In this document: positions 34,080 through 42,920 of the stretch, piece after piece
How the letters are laid out: each line of letters starts with the position of its first letter
Numbering within the stretch: position 1 is the stretch's first letter
Assembly (NCBI RefSeq): GCF_000020145.1
Contig: NC_010644.1
Coordinates: forward strand, 186,001 to 250,000
DNA: 64,000 bases
DNA from: Elusimicrobium minutum Pei191
Lineage (GTDB): Bacteria; Elusimicrobiota; Elusimicrobia; Elusimicrobiales; Elusimicrobiaceae
Direction of reading: 5' to 3'
The notes under the pieces: generated by a model
Told to the model about the DNA's origin: nothing
Seen by the model: only the letters and a program-made list of their open reading frames with translations
The model's database searches: none
Program-made: the position numbers and the translations under genes

Positions 34080-35278
34080 CAAAAATTTGCAAGCACTTTA
34101 ACTTTTGCGGCGGCTGCCAGAATATGGACGTTGCGTATGAAAGGCAGGTTAACCTTAAATGCGGCGAGGTTAAAGGCCTTTTGCGTCCTTTTTGGGATAA
34201 AGAAATTTTTGTGTATGAAAGTCCTTCAAAAGAATTTTATAGAAATAAAATTGAAGTGGGCTTTTGCAACCAGGTAGTTTGGGAACGTCCTTTTGATAAA
34301 AAATTTAAGCGTGATAAAACAAAGCCGCTTGAGTTTGAGCAGGCGCTCGGTTTTAAAGTAAAAGGCTGTTGGGACCGCGCCGTTGATATACAGGACTGTA
34401 TTATTTTTGAACCTTATTTAATTAATTTGCTTAACGCGGTACGCGCCTGGGCTAAAGAACAAAATATCGCTTACTATGACCAGCGCAAACATACGGGCGT
34501 ACTTCGTAATATAATGCTGCGCTGCGGTAAAAACACCGGTGATCAAATGGTTGTTTTAATCGCCGCTAATGACAGTTTTAATACGGACGGTTTTGTTAAG
34601 GCTGTTGAAAGCGTGTTGCCTAAAGCTAATATTTTGCTTGCTGTTAACGACGGTCTTGCCGATGTCGCAAAAACGCAAAACGCCAAAGTTTTAAAAGGGC
34701 AAAGCGCAATAAAAGAAACAATTAAATTAAGCGATACCGAACCTGTTTTTACATTATCCGCCCAATCATTTTTTCAAACAAACACTTTCGCCGCGCAGTT
34801 AATGTACCAAAGAGTGCGTGACATAATTAAAAAAATATCACCTAAAATAATTTACGATTTTTACGGCGGAGCGGGCAGCTTTAGCTTAACCTGCGCCGAT
34901 TTAGTTGAAAAAAGTTTTTGCATAGAATCAGTGCCCGAGGCTGTTGCCGACGGCGCGGAAAACGCCAAACTAAATAAAATAGAAAATGTTTCTTTTGTGT
35001 GCGATAAGGTTGAGGATTATGTAAAGAAAAACAAATTAAGCACGCGCGATTCTTTAATTATTTTAGACCCGCCCCGGGGCGGAATGCATCCCGCGGCGGA
35101 ACAGGCTGTGGCGGGTTCGGGCGTGCCTTATATAGTTTATATTTCGTGTAATCCCGTTACGCTTGCAAGGGATTTAGAGGCTATTACAAAAAACTATAAT
35201 ATTAAAAATATTGAAGCTTTTGATTTTTTCCCCAACACAAAACATATTGAAACTTTAGTAGAGTTAGAACTTAAATGA
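34076..35278 (+). CDS. Class I SAM-dependent RNA uracil-5-methyltransferase (TrmA/RlmD type)
   Basis: This 400-residue protein has an N-terminal Cys cluster (CKHFNFCGGCQ, about 5-15), probably binding an Fe-S cluster as in RumA/RlmD. The central region is followed by a methyltransferase fold with YDFYGGAGSFSL (SAM site, about 262), ILDPPRGGMHP (about 323) and the catalytic Cys loop YISCNPVTLARDL (about 345). It methylates C5 of uridines in rRNA or tRNA. An N-terminal TRAM domain, often present, appears to be missing, and the position modified cannot be told. It overlaps both neighbours by 4 bp. Confidence 0.88.
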   Translation: MTKICKHFNFCGGCQNMDVAYERQVNLKCGEVKGLLRPFWDKEIFVYESPSKEFYRNKIEVGFCNQVVWERPFDKKFKRDKTKPLEFEQALGFKVKGCWDRAVDIQDCIIFEPYLINLLNAVRAWAKEQNIAYYDQRKHTGVLRNIMLRCGKNTGDQMVVLIAANDSFNTDGFVKAVESVLPKANILLAVNDGLADVAKTQNAKVLKGQSAIKETIKLSDTEPVFTLSAQSFFQTNTFAAQLMYQRVRDIIKKISPKIIYDFYGGAGSFSLTCADLVEKSFCIESVPEAVADGAENAKLNKIENVSFVCDKVEDYVKKNKLSTRDSLIILDPPRGGMHPAAEQAVAGSGVPYIVYISCNPVTLARDLEAITKNYNIKNIEAFDFFPNTKHIETLVELELK

Positions 35279-37635
35279 GTATAGATTATCTTTTACAATC
35301 GCTTAACCCGATGCAGCAGGAGGCCGTTTTACACCAAAACGGGCCGTGTCTTATTATAGCCGGCGCGGGCACGGGCAAAACCAAAACTTTAACGACAAGG
35401 ATAGCCGCTTTAATAGAAAACGGCGTAAACCCTAACCGCATACTTGCCGTTACTTTTACAAATAAAGCCGCCGCGCAAATGCGTGAACGCGTGGAAGCGC
35501 TTGCCCCCGGGCAAAGCGGCAGAGTTTGGATACACACTTTTCACAGCTTCGGTGTGCGTCTGCTCAGGCAAAACGCGCATTTGTTAAAACTTACCAAAGA
35601 CTTTGCTATTTATGATGAAAGCGAACAGAAAAAAATAATAACTTTAGTTTTGCAGGAAATGGGCCAAAAGGACGCTAAAAAAGAAATTAACCAATATATT
35701 TCTTTAATATCGCGCGCTAAAGACGATATGATTGACCCTGAAAGTTTTGCCATTTCCGCTTTGGCTTCCAATATTGATTTTAAAATACGCGCGGCGGAAG
35801 TCTACAAAAGATATCAAAATAAATTAAACGCCGCAGGCGCTTTGGATTTTGGCGATTTGCTTGTTAAAACGGCCGAGCTTCTTAAAAATAATGAAGACGT
35901 GCGCGAGTATTACCAAAACATCTTCCAGCACATTTTAGTTGACGAGTACCAAGACACCAACCATACGCAGTATATTATTACCCGCACGCTTGCTTATAAG
36001 CACCGCAATCTTTGCGTGGTGGGCGATCCGGACCAAAGCATTTACTCCTGGCGCGGCGCGAATATAAGAAATATTTTAGAATTTGAAAAAGATTTCCCCG
36101 ACGCTAAAATAATAACGCTTGAGCAAAATTACCGCTCCACCCAAATTATTTTAGACAGTTCCAATAAACTTATTAAAAAAAATAAAAAACGTAAAGACAA
36201 AAGCTTGTATTCCAATAAAACATCGGGCGAGCCTATTGAAGTGCGGGAACTTCTTACCGAAGGGGAAGAAGCCAGATGGACGGCGCAAAATATAGCTAAT
36301 TTAATTGAAGATGGCGCAAGTTTAAATGATATCGCCGTTTTTTACCGTACAAACGCGCAGTCAAGAAATTTTGAAGACAATTTTAGAAAATACCAGCTGC
36401 CTTACCGTCTTATCGGCGCGGTAAGGTTTTATGACCGCAGGGAAATTAAAGATATTTTAGGGTACGCGCGCGTTTTGGTTAATCCGCTTGATACCGTGAG
36501 TTTGTTGCGTATTTTAAACACGCCTAAAAGAGGCATAGGTAAAACAGCGGAGGAAAAGTTTTTAGAATACGCCAACCTGCATAATATTTCGCTTTACCAG
36601 GCTTTGCAAAGAAGCGCTTTTGTTGAAGGCCTTACGCCTACCGCAAGGCGCGCGGCGCAGGAATTTATTAATTTAATGGATACTTTAAGGTTAGAACTTA
36701 AAGTAACAAGCCCCACGGATATCGTTAATAAAATTTTAACGCTTTCTGGTTATTGGAAAGCTGTTGAAGACGAAGTAGAAAAAGATTTGGAAGCCGGCGC
36801 CAGGTTAGACAACTTACAAGAACTTGTTAACGCTGTAAAAGAGTATGAGGAACGAATGGCAAGAACGGAGAGAGAGGCGTCCCTTTCTGATTTTGTGCAG
36901 GAAATTTCCTTAATTACCGGAGCTGACGAAAAGCAGGATTCTTCCGCCGGAGCGGTTACTTTAATGACTGTGCATTTGGCAAAAGGGTTGGAGTTTCCCG
37001 TGGTGTTTGTAAGCGGGTTGGAAGAAGGCCTTTTCCCTCTTTCAAGTAAAGACGATGACGACCTTGAGGAAGAACGCCGCCTTTGTTATGTTGCCATGAC
37101 GCGCGCTAAAGACCGTTTGTTTATGACGTACACAAGCACACGCAGAATTTTCGGTAAAATGTACACAAATCTACCTTCCAGATTTTTATTTGAAAGCGGC
37201 CTTATTACGGAAGAGCAGGAAGGCCCCTTAAACCGCCAAAGCACGGTTATGCCAAATTACGGCGGGTATAAGACTAAGTACGGCTCCAAATACGGTGAAA
37301 CGCAAAACAGGCCTTCTTTTAAACCTTTCTTCGCGGCTCCTAAAAAACAAAAAAAATATGATGAGCATGGTTATGAAATAGAAGAGCAGGAAGGGGATTA
37401 CGGCGCGCCTATAGGCTGCGCGCCTTTAGGAATAGCCGGAGAAAACGAAGCTCCCGCGGTACACGTTTCGGCGCAAGGCCCAAGAACGGGGCAGCGTGTC
37501 AGGCACGGCGTTTTTGGCGACGGTAAAGTTATTGTAATAGCAGGCTCCGGTGAAGCGGCAAAAATAACCGTTATGTTTGCTAACGGAGTAAAAAGAACCT
37601 TCATGCTTAAATACGCGCCTTTACAGCTTTTATAA
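35275..37635 (+). CDS. uvrD: SF1 DNA helicase UvrD/PcrA
   Basis: The 786-residue protein begins LNPMQQEAVLHQNGPCLIIAG. It has Walker A GAGTGKTKTLTTR (about 30), motif Ia VTFTNKAAAQMRERV, DEYQDTN (motif II, about 223), GDPDQSIYSWRGA (motif III), TVHLAKGLEFP (motif V) and VAMTRAKDRL (motif VI). The C-terminal tail (RVRHGVFGDGKVI) is the PcrA-type RNAP/DNA-interaction module. It acts in mismatch and excision repair and in clearing RecA or RNA polymerase. It overlaps the methyltransferase gene by 4 bp and is followed by a terminator. Confidence 0.96.
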   Translation: MSIDYLLQSLNPMQQEAVLHQNGPCLIIAGAGTGKTKTLTTRIAALIENGVNPNRILAVTFTNKAAAQMRERVEALAPGQSGRVWIHTFHSFGVRLLRQNAHLLKLTKDFAIYDESEQKKIITLVLQEMGQKDAKKEINQYISLISRAKDDMIDPESFAISALASNIDFKIRAAEVYKRYQNKLNAAGALDFGDLLVKTAELLKNNEDVREYYQNIFQHILVDEYQDTNHTQYIITRTLAYKHRNLCVVGDPDQSIYSWRGANIRNILEFEKDFPDAKIITLEQNYRSTQIILDSSNKLIKKNKKRKDKSLYSNKTSGEPIEVRELLTEGEEARWTAQNIANLIEDGASLNDIAVFYRTNAQSRNFEDNFRKYQLPYRLIGAVRFYDRREIKDILGYARVLVNPLDTVSLLRILNTPKRGIGKTAEEKFLEYANLHNISLYQALQRSAFVEGLTPTARRAAQEFINLMDTLRLELKVTSPTDIVNKILTLSGYWKAVEDEVEKDLEAGARLDNLQELVNAVKEYEERMARTEREASLSDFVQEISLITGADEKQDSSAGAVTLMTVHLAKGLEFPVVFVSGLEEGLFPLSSKDDDDLEEERRLCYVAMTRAKDRLFMTYTSTRRIFGKMYTNLPSRFLFESGLITEEQEGPLNRQSTVMPNYGGYKTKYGSKYGETQNRPSFKPFFAAPKKQKKYDEHGYEIEEQEGDYGAPIGCAPLGIAGENEAPAVHVSAQGPRTGQRVRHGVFGDGKVIVIAGSGEAAKITVMFANGVKRTFMLKYAPLQLL

Positions 37636-37646
37636 ATAAAAGGCAT

Positions 37647-37683
37647 AAAAAAATCCCTTACAATTATGTAAGGGATTTTTTTT
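37647..37683 (+). terminator. Terminator after uvrD
   Basis: Stem ATCCCTTAC / GTAAGGGAT with A7 and T8 flanks, 11 bp after the helicase stop. Confidence 0.88.
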
Positions 37684-37735
37684 ATGAGAGTACGGAAAAC
37701 CTTCTGCCAAAGCCGGGGGATGGATAGTCTCTTGA

Positions 37736-37783
37736 TTTCACAATACCTCCGCCTTGCCGGTGTGGAGGTGTTGTTGAGTGAAA
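37736..37783. other. Unexplained stem-loop in the uvrD-pilin intergenic region
   Basis: TTTCAC (37736-37741) pairs with GTGAAA (37778-37783), and AATACCTCC (37742-37750) pairs with GGAGGTGTT (37764-37772), leaving a 13-nt loop and a 5-nt bulge on the right. There is no T run, it lies between two separate terminators, and no gene overlaps it. It may be a structured RNA, a protein site or a relic of a mobile repeat. Confidence 0.4.
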
Positions 37784-37803
37784 CCCTAAAATGAAGTTTT
37801 GAA

Positions 37804-37836
37804 ACAAAAAACCCCCTGGCGTGAGCCTGAGGAGTT
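37804..37836 (-). terminator. Terminator after pilin-like gene
   Basis: On the minus strand AACTCCTCAGGCTCACGCC(A)GGGGGTT folds into a stem and is followed by TTTTTGTTT, just after the pilin stop. Confidence 0.65.
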
Positions 37837-37840
37837 TTAT

Positions 37841-38305
37841 TTAAAAAATAAAAGACGGATAACCTGTCCCGCCCGCGCCGTCAGGCGTATTTTTACCTGT
37901 TAACGATTTGCATACTGATATGGCCTTTTCGTTGGTGGAAAGCGCCCTGCATTCTTTTATTGAAGGTCTTGCTGTAGATTTGGCGAAATAAGATACATAC
38001 TGTAAAGCCCCGTCCTTGCTGGTCATTACCAAAGCGGCGTGTCCGTCACCGCGTATGTCAAAGTAATAAGAATAGTTGGCGTTGGAAGGAAGTTCAATAT
38101 CAAGGTTGTTAACATCGTTTGTATAAGAGCCTTCGGCAAGATAATACCTTTCCTCTGCGTCCGTAACCGCCTTAACCATAATAAAAAGCTGGGTGTAGCG
38201 GCTTTTCATAACGGCTTTTTGGTATTGGGGCAGCGCTATAGCCGCCAAAATACCTATTATTAAAACCACAACAAGCAGTTCTATTAATGTAAATCCCTTC
38301 CTCAT
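37841..38305 (-). CDS. Type IV pilin-like protein (154 aa)
   Basis: Leader MRKG followed by [19 protein letters not shown] with cleavage G|F and Glu+5. The protein is close to the 155-residue paralogue at 30269 over its whole length: RYTQL, a DAEERYYL helix, and the same C-terminal Cys pair ([14 protein letters not shown]). It is probably processed by prepilin peptidase and exported to the pilus base. It is a solitary gene on the strand opposite the surrounding operons, with its own terminator. Confidence 0.9.
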   Translation of the reverse strand: MRKGFTLIELLVVVLIIGILAAIALPQYQKAVMKSRYTQLFIMVKAVTDAEERYYLAEGSYTNDVNNLDIELPSNANYSYYFDIRGDGHAALVMTSKDGALQYVSYFAKSTARPSIKECRALSTNEKAISVCKSLTGKNTPDGAGGTGYPSFIF

Positions 38306-38380
38306 AACCGTACCCCTTTTTAATATTTGTTGACAAAAGATATTTATATTCTAACAAAATAATTTTTAAAAAATAAATAA

Positions 38381-38411
38381 AAAAACCGCGCATTTTATTG
38401 CGCGGTTTTTT
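38381..38411 (-). terminator. Terminator after the 74-residue repeat protein
   Basis: ACCGCGC / GCGCGGT stem with A and T runs on both sides, 14 bp after the small gene on the minus strand. Confidence 0.85.
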
Positions 38412-38425
38412 ATGAAATTCTAAGC

Positions 38426-38650
38426 TTATTTGGCGTTAACCATTTTTGCTCTTGAGATATCACCTTTTTTGTCTAAGAAATAAAGATAACCTTTTTCTTT
38501 TTTGATACCTGTTTTTTCAACTTTTTTTGCTTTGCCGCCTTTTTTGCCGCCGCGTGCCATTTGAACTTTAGCAACGTCGCCGTCTTTATCTATAAAATAA
38601 AGAAATCCGTCTTCACGGGTAACACCAACTTTTTGAACTTTTTCTGCCAT
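38426..38650 (-). CDS. Small basic protein with two tandem repeats
   Basis: This 74-residue protein consists of two repeats of about 30 residues: VQKVGV...GFLYFIDKDGDVAKVQM and VEKTGI...GYLYFLDKKGDISRAKM, joined by a GGKKGGKAKK linker. The shared pattern is V-x-K-x-G-[VI]-x3-x2-G-[FY]-LYF-[IL]-DK-x-GD-[VI]. It has no signal or membrane segment. The family is not recognised; beta-hairpin-like repeats with a Lys/Gly linker suggest nucleic-acid binding or a small adaptor, but this is a guess. GGAGG precedes the ATG, and promoter space and a terminator make it monocistronic. Confidence 0.65.
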   Translation of the reverse strand: MAEKVQKVGVTREDGFLYFIDKDGDVAKVQMARGGKKGGKAKKVEKTGIKKEKGYLYFLDKKGDISRAKMVNAK

Positions 38651-38824
38651 ACTGTTTTTCCTCCTGGGAAAGTACTTTAAATGCCTTACGAGAAAAGTTT
38701 AATAAATATTACTTGATTTTGCAATAGGCATTTTACTTCGGAAAGAAAAAACAGGCTACGTCAAAGGCATTTGTGCTAAAAAAGCGTATAAATATGATAA
38801 TATTGCGCTTTTGTAAACGGCGGT

Positions 38825-41800
38825 TTATTTTTCAAATGTCCAGGAGTTTTCGCCCAAAGTGTTTTCTATATGGTCAATAAGCGCTTTATGAAGCACTATT
38901 TTATGCTGTGAACGTACTAGAAATGGGGCCTTGTCTTCGTCGGGGGATTCTATATTAAAATATACTTCCGTAATGCCTTTACCGCGCTCTAAAAGGGTGT
39001 TTAAAAGCCTGGAGTTGGTTTCCGAATATCCTTTCGGTATGTCAATGGTTACCTTGGCCGCCGCGCGTGAAATAACGGGAATAATGCTTTCTATATTGGA
39101 AACCATTATTTCCGTCCTGGCACTTTCCTCATCCGTTTTAATATCGCCCGTTAAATAGACTATAGCGTTATTTTCAATTTTTTCGGCTATTTCGGCATAT
39201 ACCCTTGAATAAGCGTTTGCCGACATTTGGCCCGTTTCGTCTTCAATAATAAATTGAGCCCAGTCTTCTTTACGTTTATTTTGCCGTTTTTTTACTCTAG
39301 TTATAATGCCCAAAATATTAACTGCGCCTTTTATATTGTTTTCGTTAATTTCTTCTATGGTAACGGATTTTATTTTATCCATATGCTTTTTATATTTGGC
39401 TAGAGGATGTCCAGAATTATAAAAACCCAAAACTTCTTTTTCCATTTCCAAAAGCTGTTCCTGCTTTAAAGGGCGGGGGGCGGTTTTAGTTTCTTTTTTC
39501 TTCACGCTTACAAAAGCGGAAGAATCTTCCCCGAAAAGGCTGCATATTGAGGATTCTTTTTCTTCTTTTATTTTAGCCGTAATTTCAAGCATGTCTTCCA
39601 TTTCGGCAAGCATTACCGCGCGCGCTGAGTTGGGCGTTTTACCAGGAATAAGAGAGTCTAACGCGCCGGCTTTTATTAAAGATTCTATAGTTTTTTTATT
39701 TGAAGCTTTAAGGTCAATGCGTTCTAATAAGTCCTGAAACCCGCAATAAGGCCTGTCGCCTCTGGCTGATACTATGGAAGCGGCGGCTTCGGTGCCTACG
39801 TTTTTAACCGCCTCTAAACCGAAGCGTATAATTTCTTTTCCGTTAACTTCTTCTATTGAAAAATTTTCTTTAGAATGGTTTACATCCGGACCCAGGGTCT
39901 CAAAACCCATTTTTTTTGCTTCTTCGATGTAAGTTACTATTTTATTTTCTTTATCGTCGGATCCTATGGCATTATGCCCGATTTCGTTTGTAAGCAGCGA
40001 ACACATAAACTCAATAGGGTAATTGGCTTTTAGATACGCTGTTTGGTAAGAAACAAGCGCGTAAGCGACAGAATGTGATTTGTTAAAACCGTAGCCGGCG
40101 AATTTGCTCATTTGTTCAAAAATTTTATCCGCGGTTTTAGGGTTTATTTTTTTGCCCGCACACCCGTTTACAAAGTTAACTCTGGCTTTTTCCATTTCGT
40201 CAACTTTCTTTTTACCCATTGCTTTACGCAAACTGTCGGCCTGTCCGGGTGTAAAACCTCCTAATAATTTGGACAGCTCCATAATTTGTTCCTGGTAAAC
40301 CATAGTGCCGTAAGTTTCTTTTAAAACGGGTTCCATAAGGGGAGTGTCATAGGTAATTTTTTCCTGTCCGGCTTTACGGCGCACAAAACTTTCCAACATG
40401 CCCGATTCCATGGGGCCGGGGCGGTACAAAGCCACAAGAGCGGAAATATCACTAAATTCGGAAGGCTTTAACCTTTTAACCAAGTCTCTCATGCCGCCGC
40501 TTTCTAATTGGAATATACCAAGCGTTTTGGCAGAGGAAAGAAGCTCATAAGTTTTTTTGTTATCCAAAGGAATATTGTCTATATCAATATCAATACCGCG
40601 CATGTTTTTTATAATGTCAACGGCGTTATCTATAATTGTTAAGGTTCTAAGTCCCAAAAAGTCTATTTTTAGAAGGCCAAGGTCGTCCGCTAAAATACCG
40701 CCTTCATATTGGGTTGTAATCGCTTCTTTTGAGCCCCTTGCCAGCGGCGCGTATTTGGAAACTTCCTCACGGGTAACCACAATACCCGCGGCGTGTATAC
40801 CCGCGTGTCTTTTTAAACCCTCAAGTTTTTTGGCGAAATCAAAAAGTTTTGCCGTTTGCGGGTTTGAGGCTATTTCCTGCTTTAATTCTTTTACGGTTTC
40901 AATGGCCGAATCAATGGTAGTGCCTAAATCATTAGGAATAAGCTTTGTTATGCGGTTTGACTCGGACACGGGTATATTAAGCACTCTGGCCACGTCTTTT
41001 ACAGCCATTTTTGCTTTCATTGTGCCAAAGGTTATAATTTGCGCCACGTTAGTTTCGCCGTATTTGTTGCGGACATAGTTTATAACCTGTTCGCGGCCTT
41101 CGTCCGAAAAGTCGATATCCAAGTCAGGCATGCTAAGACGGTCGGGGTTTAAAAAACGTTCAAAAAGAAGTCCGTTTTTAATAGGATCAACTTTTGTAAT
41201 GTTTAAACTGTACGCCACTATAGAGCCGGCGCCGCTGCCGCGCCCCGGCCCTACGGGAATATGGTTTTGCCTTGCGTAATCTATAAAGTCCGCCACAATT
41301 AAAAAGTAGCTTGAAAAGCCCATTTTGCCGATAACGCCCAATTCATAATCAAGCCTTTCCTGGTAATTAGGGGGTATAATCCCGCTCATTTTTTTAGCAA
41401 GGCCTTCCTGGCATAAATTTTTTATATAAGAATCTGTATCCGAAAAAGAGGGGGGTATATCAAAAACAGGCAAAACGAAGCCGCTTTTAGGCATTACAAC
41501 ATTACATTTTTCTGCCACTTCTAGGGTATTGGAAACAGCCTCGGGTATATAGGAAAAAAGCTCGGCCATTTCCTGGGCGGATTTAAAATAAAGTTCATGG
41601 GTGGAGGATTTTAAACGGTTAGGATCATCTAAAGTTTTACCCATAGAAATACACATATGTATGTCGTGGGCCTGCCAGTCTTCCTGCTTTTCATAGTGGC
41701 AGTCGTTTGTGGCCACAACGGGTATGCCTGTTGATTTGGACACTTCTATAAGTTTAGGAAGTATAATTTGCTCTTCCTCAATACCGTGGTCCATAAGTTC

Positions 41801-42328
41801 AATATAATAATTGCCTTTGCCTAAAATGCTTTCATAGGTTTTGGCGTACTCACAGGCCTGCGCAAAAGTGCCGTTAAGCAGTTCTTGGGAAACTTCCCCC
41901 TTCAAACAGCCCGAAAGCGCCATAATGCCTTTTGCGTGTTGGGCCAAAATATCCTTATCTATACGGGGATGGTAGTAAAAACCGTCAAGCCACGCTTTGG
42001 AAATAAGCGCCATTAAATTTTGGTACCCTTCATAATCTTTGGCTAAAAGAGTAAGGTGGAATGTTTTATCAAGTCCTTTTTCTTTGTTCTTATGGCTGCC
42101 GTTAGTTATGTACGCTTCGCAGCCTATTATGGGCTTTATCCCCGCGGCCGCGGCGTTTTTATAAAAATCCATAGCGCCGTACATGTTGCCATGGTCGGTT
42201 ATAGCCATGGCTTTAAACCCGTCCGCCGCTACTTGTTTTAAAAATTTAGACGGCCCCTTTTCGGACAGCCTTAACATCCCGTCCAATAACGAGTATTCAC
42301 TATGATTATGCAGATGTACGAATTCCAT
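38825..42328 (-). CDS. dnaE: DNA polymerase III alpha subunit
   Basis: The 1167-residue DnaE-type polymerase starts with the PHP domain HLHNHSEYSLLDGM. The Pol3 palm carries GPGRGSGAGSIVAY (about 360) and the catalytic PDLDIDFSD (about 405), followed by the helix-hairpin-helix region and the C-terminal OB fold (VNILGIITRVKKR, about 1000). It is the replicative polymerase. No PolC-like proofreading exonuclease insertion is present. It is divergent from the NUDIX gene (52 bp between them). Confidence 0.97.
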   Translation of the reverse strand: MEFVHLHNHSEYSLLDGMLRLSEKGPSKFLKQVAADGFKAMAITDHGNMYGAMDFYKNAAAAGIKPIIGCEAYITNGSHKNKEKGLDKTFHLTLLAKDYEGYQNLMALISKAWLDGFYYHPRIDKDILAQHAKGIMALSGCLKGEVSQELLNGTFAQACEYAKTYESILGKGNYYIELMDHGIEEEQIILPKLIEVSKSTGIPVVATNDCHYEKQEDWQAHDIHMCISMGKTLDDPNRLKSSTHELYFKSAQEMAELFSYIPEAVSNTLEVAEKCNVVMPKSGFVLPVFDIPPSFSDTDSYIKNLCQEGLAKKMSGIIPPNYQERLDYELGVIGKMGFSSYFLIVADFIDYARQNHIPVGPGRGSGAGSIVAYSLNITKVDPIKNGLLFERFLNPDRLSMPDLDIDFSDEGREQVINYVRNKYGETNVAQIITFGTMKAKMAVKDVARVLNIPVSESNRITKLIPNDLGTTIDSAIETVKELKQEIASNPQTAKLFDFAKKLEGLKRHAGIHAAGIVVTREEVSKYAPLARGSKEAITTQYEGGILADDLGLLKIDFLGLRTLTIIDNAVDIIKNMRGIDIDIDNIPLDNKKTYELLSSAKTLGIFQLESGGMRDLVKRLKPSEFSDISALVALYRPGPMESGMLESFVRRKAGQEKITYDTPLMEPVLKETYGTMVYQEQIMELSKLLGGFTPGQADSLRKAMGKKKVDEMEKARVNFVNGCAGKKINPKTADKIFEQMSKFAGYGFNKSHSVAYALVSYQTAYLKANYPIEFMCSLLTNEIGHNAIGSDDKENKIVTYIEEAKKMGFETLGPDVNHSKENFSIEEVNGKEIIRFGLEAVKNVGTEAAASIVSARGDRPYCGFQDLLERIDLKASNKKTIESLIKAGALDSLIPGKTPNSARAVMLAEMEDMLEITAKIKEEKESSICSLFGEDSSAFVSVKKKETKTAPRPLKQEQLLEMEKEVLGFYNSGHPLAKYKKHMDKIKSVTIEEINENNIKGAVNILGIITRVKKRQNKRKEDWAQFIIEDETGQMSANAYSRVYAEIAEKIENNAIVYLTGDIKTDEESARTEIMVSNIESIIPVISRAAAKVTIDIPKGYSETNSRLLNTLLERGKGITEVYFNIESPDEDKAPFLVRSQHKIVLHKALIDHIENTLGENSWTFEK

Positions 42329-42380
42329 GATAAAATCCTATAAAAAAAGGGGGTTAAAAGGTATAATGTAAATAAAGCTT

Positions 42381-42917
42381 ATGCATAAACATTATAATAA
42401 ATTAAAAGAAACTAAGGTCAAAACGGGCGTTATTCACCGCGGAGTGGTGGGTTTTAACAAAGACACGGTTAAACTTATTGACGGCAGCGTAGTAACGCGC
42501 GAGTATATGGTTCATCCGGGAGCCAGCGCTGTTTTACCTGTAATAGACGATAAGGTTGTGCTTGTTGAGCAATATCGTTACCCCGTGGGCAGAACCACAT
42601 GGGAAATACCGGCCGGCAAAATGAAAAAGGGCCAAACCCCGCTTGCCTGCGCCAAAGCCGAGCTTAAAGAAGAAACCGGCTACAGCGGCAAAGTTAAAAA
42701 ACTTATCTCTTTTCACCCCTGCTGCGCTTTTTCAGACGAAGTTTTGCACATTTTTACAGCTACGGACTTAAAACCGGGCAAAACAAATCCCGATGAGGAC
42801 GAATTTTTAAATATTAAGCTTTTTCCTTTAAAAACGGCTTATAATATGATAAAAAAGGGCGTTATAAGAGACGCTAAAACTATTATCGCTTTATCTTTAT
42901 ATAAAAATATGGAGTAA
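42381..42917 (+). CDS. NUDIX hydrolase, ADP-ribose pyrophosphatase type
   Basis: The 178-residue protein has VEQYRYPVGRTTWEIPAGKM leading into a NUDIX box, GKMKKGQTPLACAKAELKEE then TGY. The catalytic ELxEE core is kept, while the usual first Glu is Gln and the Arg before it is Ala. The overall layout is that of ADP-ribose diphosphatases (AMP + ribose-5-phosphate as products). A TATAAT box lies 13 bp upstream of the ATG. mutS starts 3 bp after the stop, so it may be co-transcribed with mismatch repair. Confidence 0.9.
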   Translation: MHKHYNKLKETKVKTGVIHRGVVGFNKDTVKLIDGSVVTREYMVHPGASAVLPVIDDKVVLVEQYRYPVGRTTWEIPAGKMKKGQTPLACAKAELKEETGYSGKVKKLISFHPCCAFSDEVLHIFTATDLKPGKTNPDEDEFLNIKLFPLKTAYNMIKKGVIRDAKTIIALSLYKNME

Positions 42918-42920
42918 CCG

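Noticed and set aside
40557-41078. 173-codon plus-strand frame within dnaE
   Set aside because: Antisense shadow of the polymerase palm domain.
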